Part shown: one piece after another, positions 50,407 to 58,575 of the stretch | Layout: each line of letters begins with the position of its first letter | Position numbering within the stretch: position 1 is the first letter of the stretch | From: an uncultured Ruminococcus sp. | GTDB lineage: Bacteria > Bacillota > Clostridia > Oscillospirales > Acutalibacteraceae | DNA: 64,000 nucleotides | Direction of reading: 5' to 3' | NCBI GenBank assembly: GCA_902799245.1 | Contig: CADBZY010000001.1 | Span: 1 to 64,000 of the forward strand | Translations under genes and position numbers: made by a program | The notes under the pieces: model-generated | Told to the model about the DNA's origin: nothing | Databases searched by the model: none | Seen by the model: only the letters and a program-made list of their open reading frames with translations

Positions 50407-51717
50407 ATGCTCGGCACGGAATACGCTGCGTTTGAAGCCTGTATGCAACAGCCTCATTTCAGAGGAATACGCGTCAACACGCTGAAATTTGATGTCAACC
50501 ATTGCGAAAGATTGGGTTTGCCGATCAGAAAATGCCCTTTTTCTGACAGCGGATTCTATCTCGATTCCGATGAGATGAGCATAGGCAATTCTCCGTGGCA
50601 CCACGCGGGCGCATTCTATTCGCAGGAGCCGTCCGCAATGTCGGCTGTGACGGTTCTCAATCCCCAACCGGGGGAAAGAGTGCTGGATATGTGCGCCGCG
50701 CCGGGAGGAAAATCCACTCAGATTGCCGCGCTTTTGAACGGTGAGGGCCTGTTGTGGAGCAATGAATACGTTCGCAAGCGGGCGCAGATACTTCTCTCGA
50801 ACGTGGAGCGCATGGGTATACGAAATTGCGTTGTTTCGAGCGCGCATCCCGACAGATTGGCGGAAGGTCTGCGCGGCTTCTTTGACTGCGTTCTGGTGGA
50901 CGCGCCGTGCTCGGGAGAGGGAATGTTCCGCAGGGACCCGCAGGCGGTCGCCGACTGGTCGCCGGAGCATTCAGCGACATGCGCTGTCCGGCAGCTTGCC
51001 ATTCTCGACAGCGCGGCAAAATGCCTGCGGGATGGCGGAGTACTGGTGTATTCCACCTGCACCTTCTCTTTCCGGGAAAACGAGGATGTGATCGCTTCCT
51101 TCCTCGATAGTCACCCGGAATTCTGCCTTGAACCGTGCGGTGTAGAATTTGGGCGACCGGGATACGACCGCAGCGACAAATATGACCTGACGCTTACCCG
51201 AAGAATCTTCCCGATGGACGGCGGCGAAGGGCATTTTGCCGCGAGGCTGCGCAAGACCGGCGAGTGCTTCGACGCGCCGGTGCAGACCGCGGCAGCAAGA
51301 CAGAACGATGACGAAAAACGCGCCGCGGCACTCTTTGCCGAGTGTTTTCATGTAGCGCCCTACGGAAGAATATGCCGGATAGGGGAGAGCTGTTATTTAC
51401 TTCCAGAATTAATGCCTGACGTCAAGGGACTGGGTGTGCTGCGCGGCGGCGTGCTGCTGGGCGATATTATGAAAAACCGGATAGAGCCTTCGCACGCGCT
51501 CTTTATGGCTGCGCACGCGGAGGAATGCAAGGGAATAGTGTCCCTGTCGCATGATTCCCCTGCGCTTGCGGCGTTCTTGCACGGCGAAGAGATTTCCGTG
51601 GACGGTTCATTGAAGGGATATGTCGCGGTCGCCTGTGAAGGCACCGTCACCGGATTCGGAAAATGTTCCGGCGGCAGACTCAAAAACCGATACCCGAAAG
51701 GACTGCGTACGCTGTAA
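50407..51717 (+). CDS. rRNA m5C methyltransferase, RsmF/NOL1-NOP2-Sun family
   Basis: 436 aa from the first ATG. AdoMet site VLDMCAAPGGKSTQIA (about 98-113); the two catalytic Cys lie in DAPCSGEGMFRRDP and YSTCTF. A C-terminal RNA-binding domain (about 300-436, with GRICRIGESCYLLPE and KNRYPKGLRTL) is that of RsmF-type proteins. It methylates cytosine in rRNA (or tRNA). The frame is open and family-like upstream (ELHKAFSEDIKQ) back to 50368 but holds no ATG/GTG/TTG, so either ATA at 50368 or the ATG at 50407 is used. Confidence 0.9.
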   Translation: MLGTEYAAFEACMQQPHFRGIRVNTLKFDVNHCERLGLPIRKCPFSDSGFYLDSDEMSIGNSPWHHAGAFYSQEPSAMSAVTVLNPQPGERVLDMCAAPGGKSTQIAALLNGEGLLWSNEYVRKRAQILLSNVERMGIRNCVVSSAHPDRLAEGLRGFFDCVLVDAPCSGEGMFRRDPQAVADWSPEHSATCAVRQLAILDSAAKCLRDGGVLVYSTCTFSFRENEDVIASFLDSHPEFCLEPCGVEFGRPGYDRSDKYDLTLTRRIFPMDGGEGHFAARLRKTGECFDAPVQTAAARQNDDEKRAAALFAECFHVAPYGRICRIGESCYLLPELMPDVKGLGVLRGGVLLGDIMKNRIEPSHALFMAAHAEECKGIVSLSHDSPALAAFLHGEEISVDGSLKGYVAVACEGTVTGFGKCSGGRLKNRYPKGLRTL

Positions 51718-51734
51718 TTATTTGCCAAAATCTC

Positions 51735-51763
51735 TTGTATTTTCGGATAATTTATGATACAAT
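51735..51763 (+). promoter_or_regulatory. promoter of the 51816 lipoprotein gene
   Basis: TTGTAT (51735-51740), a 17-nt spacer, TACAAT (51758-51763). Confidence 0.6.
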
Positions 51764-51815
51764 TTTTTGAAAGAACATCTTTCAAAAAAATACAAGTGAA
51801 GGGTCGGTTGTTATC

Positions 51816-52451
51816 ATGAAATTGAAAAGAATACTCGGCGCAGCTCTCTGTGCAGCAATGCTGCTTTCGTCCACATCCTGCCTGAGATTTATCGTCAGAA
51901 ATCGGTCGTCTCAGGGCAATGATACTTCTTCGTTTGAGTACGATATATCTTCCTTTGACTTTTTCTCCTCCGAGGAAGAATCATCGGCGGTCGAATCGAC
52001 CGAAACGGAATACGGTAATGCAACAGTCGGCTGGTTTACCCTTGACGGCACGTTCTTTCAGTGGTACACGCCCGGCAACGCCGATACCTGTGTGCAGTAT
52101 GCCCAATCACCGACAGAAATACTGACGATGGATGTCTTCGACTGCGCTGCGATCAAGGAACAGACAGGCGTTGATTTTGATGCGCTGACCGCTGCCAACA
52201 CAAAAATGTACCAGCTGGAGCAGGAGTCCAAGACGCAGAATATCGAAAAGCTGACCGGCGCGAGAGAAGCCCTCGGTCAATATCCCGCCTATCAGGTGTA
52301 TTGCTACTATCCCAACGACGATCAGTATCTTGTCACCTGGTACATGGATTCACCCGACAAGACCAAGGTCTACTATGTCGCGGCGGAATTCAGATCGACG
52401 GAAATGAGCTTCTTTAATTACGCACAGACCTATAAAATGCCCGTTAACTGA
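51816..52451 (+). CDS. putative lipoprotein of unknown function
   Basis: 211 aa. The signal ends in a lipobox STSC with Cys22, so the protein should be anchored outside the membrane. A Ser/Glu-rich linker (about 30-65) leads to a domain of about 145 aa with GWFTLDGTFFQWY near its start and several Tyr-rich strands; no family recognised. The outer domain of the 44043 protein has a loosely similar layout. It has its own promoter and terminator. GAAGGGT precedes the ATG. Confidence 0.72.
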   Translation: MKLKRILGAALCAAMLLSSTSCLRFIVRNRSSQGNDTSSFEYDISSFDFFSSEEESSAVESTETEYGNATVGWFTLDGTFFQWYTPGNADTCVQYAQSPTEILTMDVFDCAAIKEQTGVDFDALTAANTKMYQLEQESKTQNIEKLTGAREALGQYPAYQVYCYYPNDDQYLVTWYMDSPDKTKVYYVAAEFRSTEMSFFNYAQTYKMPVN

Positions 52452-52466
52452 TAAACTAATCTGTTT

Positions 52467-52518
52467 TTCGGACGGTTGAAGGAACAATTGTTTCTTCACT
52501 GTCCGATTTTTTTATTTT
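52467..52518 (+). terminator. terminator after the lipoprotein gene
   Basis: TCGGACGGT pairs with ACTGTCCGA (one mismatch), with inner GAAG/CTTC pairing, followed by TTTTTTTATTTT. Confidence 0.8.
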
Positions 52519-52535
52519 GATATGGCAATAGGATA

Positions 52536-52564
52536 TTGACATTTTTGGCAAATTAAAGTAAAAT
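52536..52564 (+). promoter_or_regulatory. promoter of lysS
   Basis: TTGACA (52536-52541), a 17-nt spacer, TAAAAT (52559-52564), about 30 nt before the start. No T-box fits in this short leader. Confidence 0.65.
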
Positions 52565-52597
52565 ATAACTTAAATGATTTTTGAGGAGTTTTATAAA

Positions 52598-54616
52598 ATG
52601 CATTGGTCAGAAGAAATAGCACAGCGCATCATCGAGCGCAATCCCGAAAAGGAAGAATACGTATGCGCCGCGGGCATCAGCCCTTCCGGTTCGATTCATA
52701 TAGGCAATTTCCGCGATATAGCTACCAGCTATTTTGTGGTTCGCGCACTCAGGGCCAAGGGAAAGAAAGCAAGACTGCTTTTTTCGTGGGACGAATTTGA
52801 CCGCCTGAGAAAGGTGCCGGTCAACGTCGCGAAGGTGGACGGAGATTTTGAGAAATTCATCGGTATGCCTTATGTGGACGTCAAGAATCCTTTCGCCGAT
52901 TCTGACGCTAAGACCTACGCCGAATATTTCGAGAAGGAATTCATGGCTTCCATTGAGAAGTTCGGCATTGAGATGGATTACCGCTATCAGGCGGATATGT
53001 ACCGCAGCGGCAAGTACACCGAGCATATCCTCCACGCCATCCGGCACCGCGGCGAGATATTCGACATACTCGACAGCCACCGCACCCAGGACGCGCAGGA
53101 GGGCGAGAGGGAGGCATACTTCCCTGTCGGCATCTACTGCCACGAATGCGGCAAGGACACGACCAAGATCGTTTCCTTCGACGAGGAAAGCATGACGGCC
53201 GAGTACGAATGCGAATGCGGTCATCACGGCAGCTTCAATTTCAACACCGAGCACAATTGCAAGCTCGCGTGGAAGATCGACTGGCCGATGCGCTGGATGT
53301 TTGAGGGCGTCGATTTCGAGCCGGGCGGAAAGGATCACGCCACCGTCAACGGCAGCTACGACACCAGCAAGGAAATTTCCAAGGCGATATTCGACTACGA
53401 GCCGCCCATCTTCCAGGGCTATGAATTCATCGGCATCAAAGGTACCACCGGCAAGATGTCGGGTTCTTCGGGACTCAATCTCACCCCTGACGCACTCATG
53501 AAGATATACCAGCCGGAGGTCATTCTCTGGCTCTACTCCAAGACCGAACCGCTCAAGGCATTTGACTTCTGCTTTGACGACGGCATTCTTCGTCAGTATT
53601 TTGAGTTTGACAAGATGTACAACGCGGTCAAGGAAGGAACAGCCGACGATTACGTCAAGTCCATCATGTACAACACCACGATCGGCGACCGCACCGTGGA
53701 GACCGTTCCCATGAGCCTGCTTGTGCAGCTCGGTTCGGTGGTGGACTTCAATATTCCCATGCTGGAAACGGTTTTTGAAAAGATCGGCACTCCCTACAAG
53801 TACGAGCAGTTTGCCGACCGTCTCGACAGGGCGAAGTACTGGCTGGAGCAGTGCGCGCCCGATCAGGTCAACAAGCTCCGTGTCACCCGCAATTTTGAGA
53901 TTTACAACACCCTCTCCGACGACGAGAAGAAGGAGATAGAGCTGCTCCACGATTATCTCGCCGCCGGCGGCTACAATCTCGACGAGCTTAACACGCAGCT
54001 CTACGACATTCCCAAGCAGGTCTTTGACGTGACCGCCATTACGGACAAGGAACTCAAGAAGATTCAGGGCGCGTTCTTCAAGAACGTCTACAAGCTGCTG
54101 ATCGACAGGGAAAAGGGCCCGCGCCTTTATCTTTTCCTCTATGCCATCGATCCCGAACGCTATGTGGGACTGCTTGATTTCTCCTATCCGCAGACCGAGG
54201 AGGAGAAGGAGCTGGACAAGCCGCCGGTGGAAGAAGAGGTTGTCGAAGAAAAGGTCTACGGTGATCCTGACCCGGTTGCCGAGATCAAGGAAGAAATCGA
54301 CATCGATACCTTCGGCAGGATCGATCTTCGCGTCTGCAAGATTCTGAAGGCGCAGGAGATCCGCAAGTCTGCCAATTGCCTGAAGCTCACGCTCTTTGAC
54401 GGCTTGAAGGAGAGAGTCATTGTTTCGAGCATCAAGCACGACTACACGCCCGAACAGCTTGTCGGCAGGAAGATCATCGTCGTCGCCAACCTCGCGCCCG
54501 CGCGTTTCTCGGGCGTTCAGAGCAACGGAATGCTGCTTGCCGCCACCAATAACGCCTGCGGCTGTCAGGTGATCTTCGTGGACGACATTGTTCCCGAGGG
54601 TACAGCAATTAAATAA
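52598..54616 (+). CDS. lysS: class I lysyl-tRNA synthetase with C-terminal tRNA-binding OB domain
   Basis: About 672 aa. The HIGH-like motif is ISPSGSIHIGNFRD (about 27-40) and the KMSKS-like motif KMSGSSG (about 296). This is the archaeal-type class I LysRS, unrelated to the usual class II enzyme, including the Cys-rich insert with YCHECGKD. After an acidic Glu-rich linker (about 535-565) comes an OB-fold tRNA-binding domain (about 570-672: FGRIDLRVCKIL, SNGMLLAATNN), as at the end of bacterial MetRS. It charges tRNA-Lys. ATG 52598 has GAGGAG upstream; an in-frame ATG at 52574 does not. Confidence 0.93.
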   Translation: MHWSEEIAQRIIERNPEKEEYVCAAGISPSGSIHIGNFRDIATSYFVVRALRAKGKKARLLFSWDEFDRLRKVPVNVAKVDGDFEKFIGMPYVDVKNPFADSDAKTYAEYFEKEFMASIEKFGIEMDYRYQADMYRSGKYTEHILHAIRHRGEIFDILDSHRTQDAQEGEREAYFPVGIYCHECGKDTTKIVSFDEESMTAEYECECGHHGSFNFNTEHNCKLAWKIDWPMRWMFEGVDFEPGGKDHATVNGSYDTSKEISKAIFDYEPPIFQGYEFIGIKGTTGKMSGSSGLNLTPDALMKIYQPEVILWLYSKTEPLKAFDFCFDDGILRQYFEFDKMYNAVKEGTADDYVKSIMYNTTIGDRTVETVPMSLLVQLGSVVDFNIPMLETVFEKIGTPYKYEQFADRLDRAKYWLEQCAPDQVNKLRVTRNFEIYNTLSDDEKKEIELLHDYLAAGGYNLDELNTQLYDIPKQVFDVTAITDKELKKIQGAFFKNVYKLLIDREKGPRLYLFLYAIDPERYVGLLDFSYPQTEEEKELDKPPVEEEVVEEKVYGDPDPVAEIKEEIDIDTFGRIDLRVCKILKAQEIRKSANCLKLTLFDGLKERVIVSSIKHDYTPEQLVGRKIIVVANLAPARFSGVQSNGMLLAATNNACGCQVIFVDDIVPEGTAIK

Positions 54617-54619
54617 TTA

Positions 54620-54678
54620 ATAAAACGCACGGATTTTTCAGATAATATTAAAATATTGAAAATTCGTGCGTTTTGTAT
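54620..54678 (+). terminator. terminator after lysS
   Basis: AAAACGCACG pairs with CGTGCGTTTT, with inner ATTTTTCA/TGAAAATT, on an AT-rich background. Confidence 0.7.
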
Positions 54679-54706
54679 TGTAGTGACGAGAATCATTTGA
54701 TATAAT
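54678..54706 (+). promoter_or_regulatory. promoter of the tmk operon
   Basis: TTGTAG (54678-54683), a 17-nt spacer, TATAAT (54701-54706), just past the lysS terminator. Confidence 0.55.
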
Positions 54707-54724
54707 TAAACGATAAGGAGTGTT

Positions 54725-55402
54725 TTGACTTTGGACAAACACAATCTCATCGTCATTGAAGGATTGGACGGCAGCGGCAAGGGAACACAGACCGCCCTGC
54801 TGCGGGAGCGCATCATTGCCGGCGGATATGCCGTCAGGCATATTTCCTTCCCGAATTACGCCGAAACCTCATCGGCGCTGGTCAAGAGCTATCTTGACGG
54901 AGAATTCGGCAGCTCACCTGACGCGGTCAACGCATACGCCGCTTCCAGCTTTTACGCGGTGGACAGATACGCCGCTTACAGGAAACACTGGGAATCCGAC
55001 TACCTCGGCGGAGTGAATATTCTCGCCGACCGCTACACCACTTCCAACGCGGTCTATCAGATGACCAAGCTCCCGTCGGAAAAGTGGGACGGCTATCTCG
55101 AATGGTTAAAGGATTACGAGTACCGGCTGCTTGAACTGCCTTCGCCCGATGTTGTCATCTATCTCGATATGCCGCCGCAGGTTTCGCAGCGGCTCATGTC
55201 GGGGAGATACAGCGGCGACGAATCCAAAAAGGACATTCACGAGGCGAATATCTCCTTTCAGGAGCAGTGCCGACGTTCCGCGCTCTATGCAGCACAGCGG
55301 CTCGGATGGACAGTGATCGGCTGCAGCCACGGGGAGAATCCCCGAAGCATCGAGGAAATATCGGATGAAATATGGGGTGCTGTGCGCGGCAGCCTGATAT
55401 AG
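54725..55402 (+). CDS. tmk: thymidylate kinase
   Basis: 225 aa. P-loop EGLDGSGKGTQT (about 12-23), the DRY motif in ILADRYTTSNAVYQ, and VIYLDMPPQVSQRLM identify TMPK. It phosphorylates dTMP to dTDP. Two in-frame TTG codons (54725 and 54731) follow AAGGAG; spacing does not decide between them. It starts an operon with two acyltransferase-fold genes. Confidence 0.92.
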   Translation: MTLDKHNLIVIEGLDGSGKGTQTALLRERIIAGGYAVRHISFPNYAETSSALVKSYLDGEFGSSPDAVNAYAASSFYAVDRYAAYRKHWESDYLGGVNILADRYTTSNAVYQMTKLPSEKWDGYLEWLKDYEYRLLELPSPDVVIYLDMPPQVSQRLMSGRYSGDESKKDIHEANISFQEQCRRSALYAAQRLGWTVIGCSHGENPRSIEEISDEIWGAVRGSLI

Positions 55403-55420
55403 AACGGCAGGATATAAAAC

Positions 55421-56377
55421 ATGCTTGACTTTCACCTTCCCACGCTTGAGGACAAGCCGTGGATTGACGAGATTTTTGAAGGAACACAATACTTCGGGTG
55501 CTTTTGCACCTTTGCGACGCTGTGGCTCTGGAAGGAGCGTTACTTTACCGAAGTAGCCCGTTTCGGTGACTGCCTGCTGTTGCGCGGCGTTGACGACGAA
55601 CAGAACGTCTACTACATGTATCCGATGGGAAAGAAATACGACGTTCGCACGGCGATAGAGGCGCTTCGTGAGGACGCGGCTGCAAAAGGGACGAGCCTGA
55701 TGATCTACTGCGCGGAAAAGTGGCAGTGCGACGAGCTTCGGGAGACTTTCCCCGGCGAATTTGAATTTGAAGAGCAGCGGGGAGACTTTGATTACATCTA
55801 CCGTTCGGAGGACCTGGTTCATCTGAGCGGCAAAAAATACCACGCCAAGCGCAACCACATCAGCAAATTTATCAGAAGCTATCCCGATTGGCAATATGAG
55901 AATATCGACGATGCAAATGCGCTGGAATGCATAGAGTTTGCGTCCTCCCTGCTGGAAAGCACGATTGTCGGTCTTGACAGGGAAGAGGTGTCGGAGCTGT
56001 GTCTGGAGAATTTCGCCATAGCGTCTGCCCTCAGGCATTTCGAAACGCTGGGCATGGCGGGCGGTCTGCTTCGCGTAGGCGGCAGGGTGGTTGCGATTAC
56101 CATCGGAGAACCCATTAACAGCCGCGTGTTTGTCACGCATTTTGAGAAAGCCGATACCGATTATGACGGCGCTTACACCATGATCAACAATCAGTTTGCG
56201 ATTAACCGGCTGTCCGGGTATGAATATATCAACCGCGAGGAGGATATGGACAAGGAAGGGCTGCGGCGCGCGAAGCTCTCCTATTATCCCGCCATACTTC
56301 TCGAAAAATTCAGCGCAAGGATATTTCTGAAAATACATAATGGAAAGAATACGGCAAGGGGTGAGACAGAAGCATGA
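55421..56377 (+). CDS. DUF2156-family (GNAT-fold) protein
   Basis: 318 aa. Blocks such as KKYHAKRNHISKFIRSYPDW, GLLRVGGRVVAITIGEPIN and INREEDMDKEGLRRAKLSYYP match the DUF2156 family, which shares the double-GNAT fold of the catalytic half of MprF-type aminoacyl-phosphatidylglycerol synthases. It has no membrane segments. An aminoacyl transfer role is possible but not shown. The stop overlaps the next GNAT gene by 4 nt. Confidence 0.85.
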   Translation: MLDFHLPTLEDKPWIDEIFEGTQYFGCFCTFATLWLWKERYFTEVARFGDCLLLRGVDDEQNVYYMYPMGKKYDVRTAIEALREDAAAKGTSLMIYCAEKWQCDELRETFPGEFEFEEQRGDFDYIYRSEDLVHLSGKKYHAKRNHISKFIRSYPDWQYENIDDANALECIEFASSLLESTIVGLDREEVSELCLENFAIASALRHFETLGMAGGLLRVGGRVVAITIGEPINSRVFVTHFEKADTDYDGAYTMINNQFAINRLSGYEYINREEDMDKEGLRRAKLSYYPAILLEKFSARIFLKIHNGKNTARGETEA

Positions 56378-57285
56378 TAGTATATCCGCAGGACAGCATG
56401 AAAAGCGATCTGGAACGTCTGTGGCGCACCTGCTTCGGGGATTCGGAGCAGTATATCCGCTATTTTTTCGAGAACAGATATGTCCCCGAAAACTGCCTTG
56501 TCTTTGTCGATGAAACGGTGCGCCGCCCTGTGGCAATGCTTCATTTGCTCAATGTCAGCATTGCGGAGGACGGAGGACTTGTGCCGTCACAGTATATATA
56601 CGCCGCCTGCACCCGTCCCGATTACCGCAGACAGGGCGTTATGCGGGAGCTGATTGAGACCGCGCAGAAATTGGGGGCATACCGCAAGCTGAAATATTCC
56701 GTGACCGTTCCTGCGGAACCGAGGCTGTTCCGATATTACGGCAGGTACGGATTTGAAAAATGCTACAAAAACCGTGTGGTTTACATGGAACGTTCCGATC
56801 TGCTTTTTCTCAGCAGGGACACGGTGAAGATTCCCGACGGTGTGCGGGAGACCATGATGAAGCTCAGCGAAGTCACCGCTTTCCGACGGGATATGCTGGT
56901 TGACCGCGACGGTTTTGCCATCTGGGACGGCAACGCGATGCGCTATGCCGTCAGCAGTCACGAACACGACGGCGGGCATGTGGTCACGCTCTCCTATGGC
57001 GGCGAATACGGATACGCCTTCTGCAGCGAGGAAGCGGACACAGTGAGAATAACCGAATTAATTGTCAAGGAGCATTTTGCTTCGACGCTGCTTTACAAGA
57101 TACTGAAAAGCTATCCGAATGCAAAGCGGTTTGTCTTCCGGCTGCCGGTTTACGATACATTCTTTGATAAATTCGGCGAGGTTGTGGATTACGCCATGAT
57201 CTGCCGCAACGACGGAAAAAGCCCTGTGTCGATCACTACGCTTGACGGCATCAGAACCCCCTATCTCGGGCTTGCTCTTGATTGA
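56374..57285 (+). CDS. GNAT-family N-acetyltransferase
   Basis: 303 aa. The acetyl-CoA loop lies in YIYAACTRPDYRRQGVMRELI (RRQGVM near 87-92), preceded by a beta-bulge typical of GNATs. The protein is longer than a single GNAT domain and resembles Eis-type two-domain acetyltransferases, with a second half (about 160-303) that has lost the CoA loop. Substrate unknown. It is translationally coupled to the DUF2156 gene (ATGA overlap). Confidence 0.85.
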   Translation: MIVYPQDSMKSDLERLWRTCFGDSEQYIRYFFENRYVPENCLVFVDETVRRPVAMLHLLNVSIAEDGGLVPSQYIYAACTRPDYRRQGVMRELIETAQKLGAYRKLKYSVTVPAEPRLFRYYGRYGFEKCYKNRVVYMERSDLLFLSRDTVKIPDGVRETMMKLSEVTAFRRDMLVDRDGFAIWDGNAMRYAVSSHEHDGGHVVTLSYGGEYGYAFCSEEADTVRITELIVKEHFASTLLYKILKSYPNAKRFVFRLPVYDTFFDKFGEVVDYAMICRNDGKSPVSITTLDGIRTPYLGLALD

Positions 57286-57324
57286 TTTTTTTACTGTTTC
57301 CGCCAATAATTAAAATTTTGTTTA

Positions 57325-57352
57325 TTGCCAAACGCAAAATTAATGCTATAAT
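57325..57352 (+). promoter_or_regulatory. promoter of the DJ-1 operon
   Basis: TTGCCA (57325-57330), a 16-nt spacer, TATAAT (57347-57352). Confidence 0.55.
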
Positions 57353-57390
57353 ATAATAGATTGACATAATGATAAGGAATGATAAGGTTT

Positions 57391-57930
57391 ATGGTTTATG
57401 TTATGCTTGCAGACGGATTTGAGGAAGTCGAAGCGCTTGCACCCGTGGATATGCTCAGACGCGCCGGCGTGAACGTAATGACGGTAGGCGTGACGGGTGA
57501 GGCTGTGCGCGGCTCTCACGGCATCGTTGTCGCCGCCGACATCACCGCGCAGGAAATGGATATGGCAGGCGCGGAAATGCTGGTGCTTCCCGGCGGAATG
57601 CCCGGCACGCTCAATCTGGAAAAATCCGAATATGTGCAGGCGGCTTTGGAATACTGCTGGGAAAACGGAATTCATATTGCCGCTATCTGCGCCGCTCCCA
57701 CGATTCTGGGACACAAGGGCTATCTCAGAGGCAGATATGCCATTTGCTTCCCGGGCTATGAGGGCGAGCTGAACTGCCGCAAGGTATCGGATAAGCCTGT
57801 CATTACCGACGACGGCATTACCACGGCGAAAAGTGCCGGCTACGCTGTCAACTTCGGCTGTGAGCTGGTCAATGTTCTGCTCGGACCCGAGAAGGCGACA
57901 GCCGTTTCCGACGCGGTATACCAGCCGTGA
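57391..57930 (+). CDS. DJ-1/PfpI family protein
   Basis: About 179 aa. GFEEVEALAPVDMLRRAG holds the conserved Glu, and AAICAAPTILG the nucleophile Cys at the elbow, both as in the DJ-1/YajL group. Roles proposed for the family include redox protection and glyoxalase or deglycase action; which holds here is unknown. The ATG at 57391 (MVYVMLADG) fits the family start better than the in-frame ATG at 57379. It overlaps the next gene by 4 nt. Confidence 0.9.
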   Translation: MVYVMLADGFEEVEALAPVDMLRRAGVNVMTVGVTGEAVRGSHGIVVAADITAQEMDMAGAEMLVLPGGMPGTLNLEKSEYVQAALEYCWENGIHIAAICAAPTILGHKGYLRGRYAICFPGYEGELNCRKVSDKPVITDDGITTAKSAGYAVNFGCELVNVLLGPEKATAVSDAVYQP

Positions 57931-58556
57931 ACCAATTTATGAACAGTGACATAAGGCGAGTCAAGGCAGGTTTGCGGCAGAGCATCAAGCAGATGCGGTC
58001 GGAGCTTGATCCGGAGATCAAAAAGTGTATGGATGACAGCATAACCGATACTTTTCTCAGAAGCACTTCCTATACACGGAGCGATGTTGTTCTTACCTAT
58101 GTTTCTACCGGTATCGAGGTCAGCACGGAAAGGATCATCCTTACTGCGCTGCGTGACGGCAAGCGCGTTGCCTGTCCGAGATGCGTTGACGGCAGCCGGG
58201 AGATGGAGTTTTATTATATCGATTCTCTGGATGAGCTTAAGCCGAGAACCTTCGGCGTGCGTGAGCCGGAAGCGGATCCGGGCAGGCTTTACGACTGCAC
58301 GGGACATCCGATATGCATTGTGCCGGGACTGTCCTTTGACAGATGGGGATACCGTTTAGGCTACGGCAAGGGATATTACGACAGATTCCTTTCGCGTTAC
58401 GGCGGCTGGACGGTGGGTCTGTGCTACAGCGCTTGCGTACAGTACAAGCTCCCGCACGGACGGTTTGACAGACCGGTCGACCGCCTGATTACCGAGAAAT
58501 ATCTTCGTTTGTGCGATGAAATACGCCCGGGCAGGGGCGGAGTGAAACGCAAATGA
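57927..58556 (+). CDS. 5-formyltetrahydrofolate cyclo-ligase family protein
   Basis: 209 aa. VPGLSFDRWGYRLGYGKGYYDRFL near 132-155 is the ATP and folate site of the family. It converts 5-formyl-THF to 5,10-methenyl-THF with ATP, returning stored folate to the active pool. The GTG start overlaps the DJ-1 stop (GTGA); an in-frame ATG lies at 57939. mltG follows after 19 nt. Confidence 0.93.
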   Translation: MNQFMNSDIRRVKAGLRQSIKQMRSELDPEIKKCMDDSITDTFLRSTSYTRSDVVLTYVSTGIEVSTERIILTALRDGKRVACPRCVDGSREMEFYYIDSLDELKPRTFGVREPEADPGRLYDCTGHPICIVPGLSFDRWGYRLGYGKGYYDRFLSRYGGWTVGLCYSACVQYKLPHGRFDRPVDRLITEKYLRLCDEIRPGRGGVKRK

Positions 58557-58575
58557 TACCGGGGAGGTAACAAGA

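Noticed and set aside
52607-54439. 610-codon open frame on the minus strand
   Set aside because: It lies wholly antisense to lysS, whose motifs are unmistakable; the minus frame has no recognisable domain and mirrors the GC-rich third positions of lysS.
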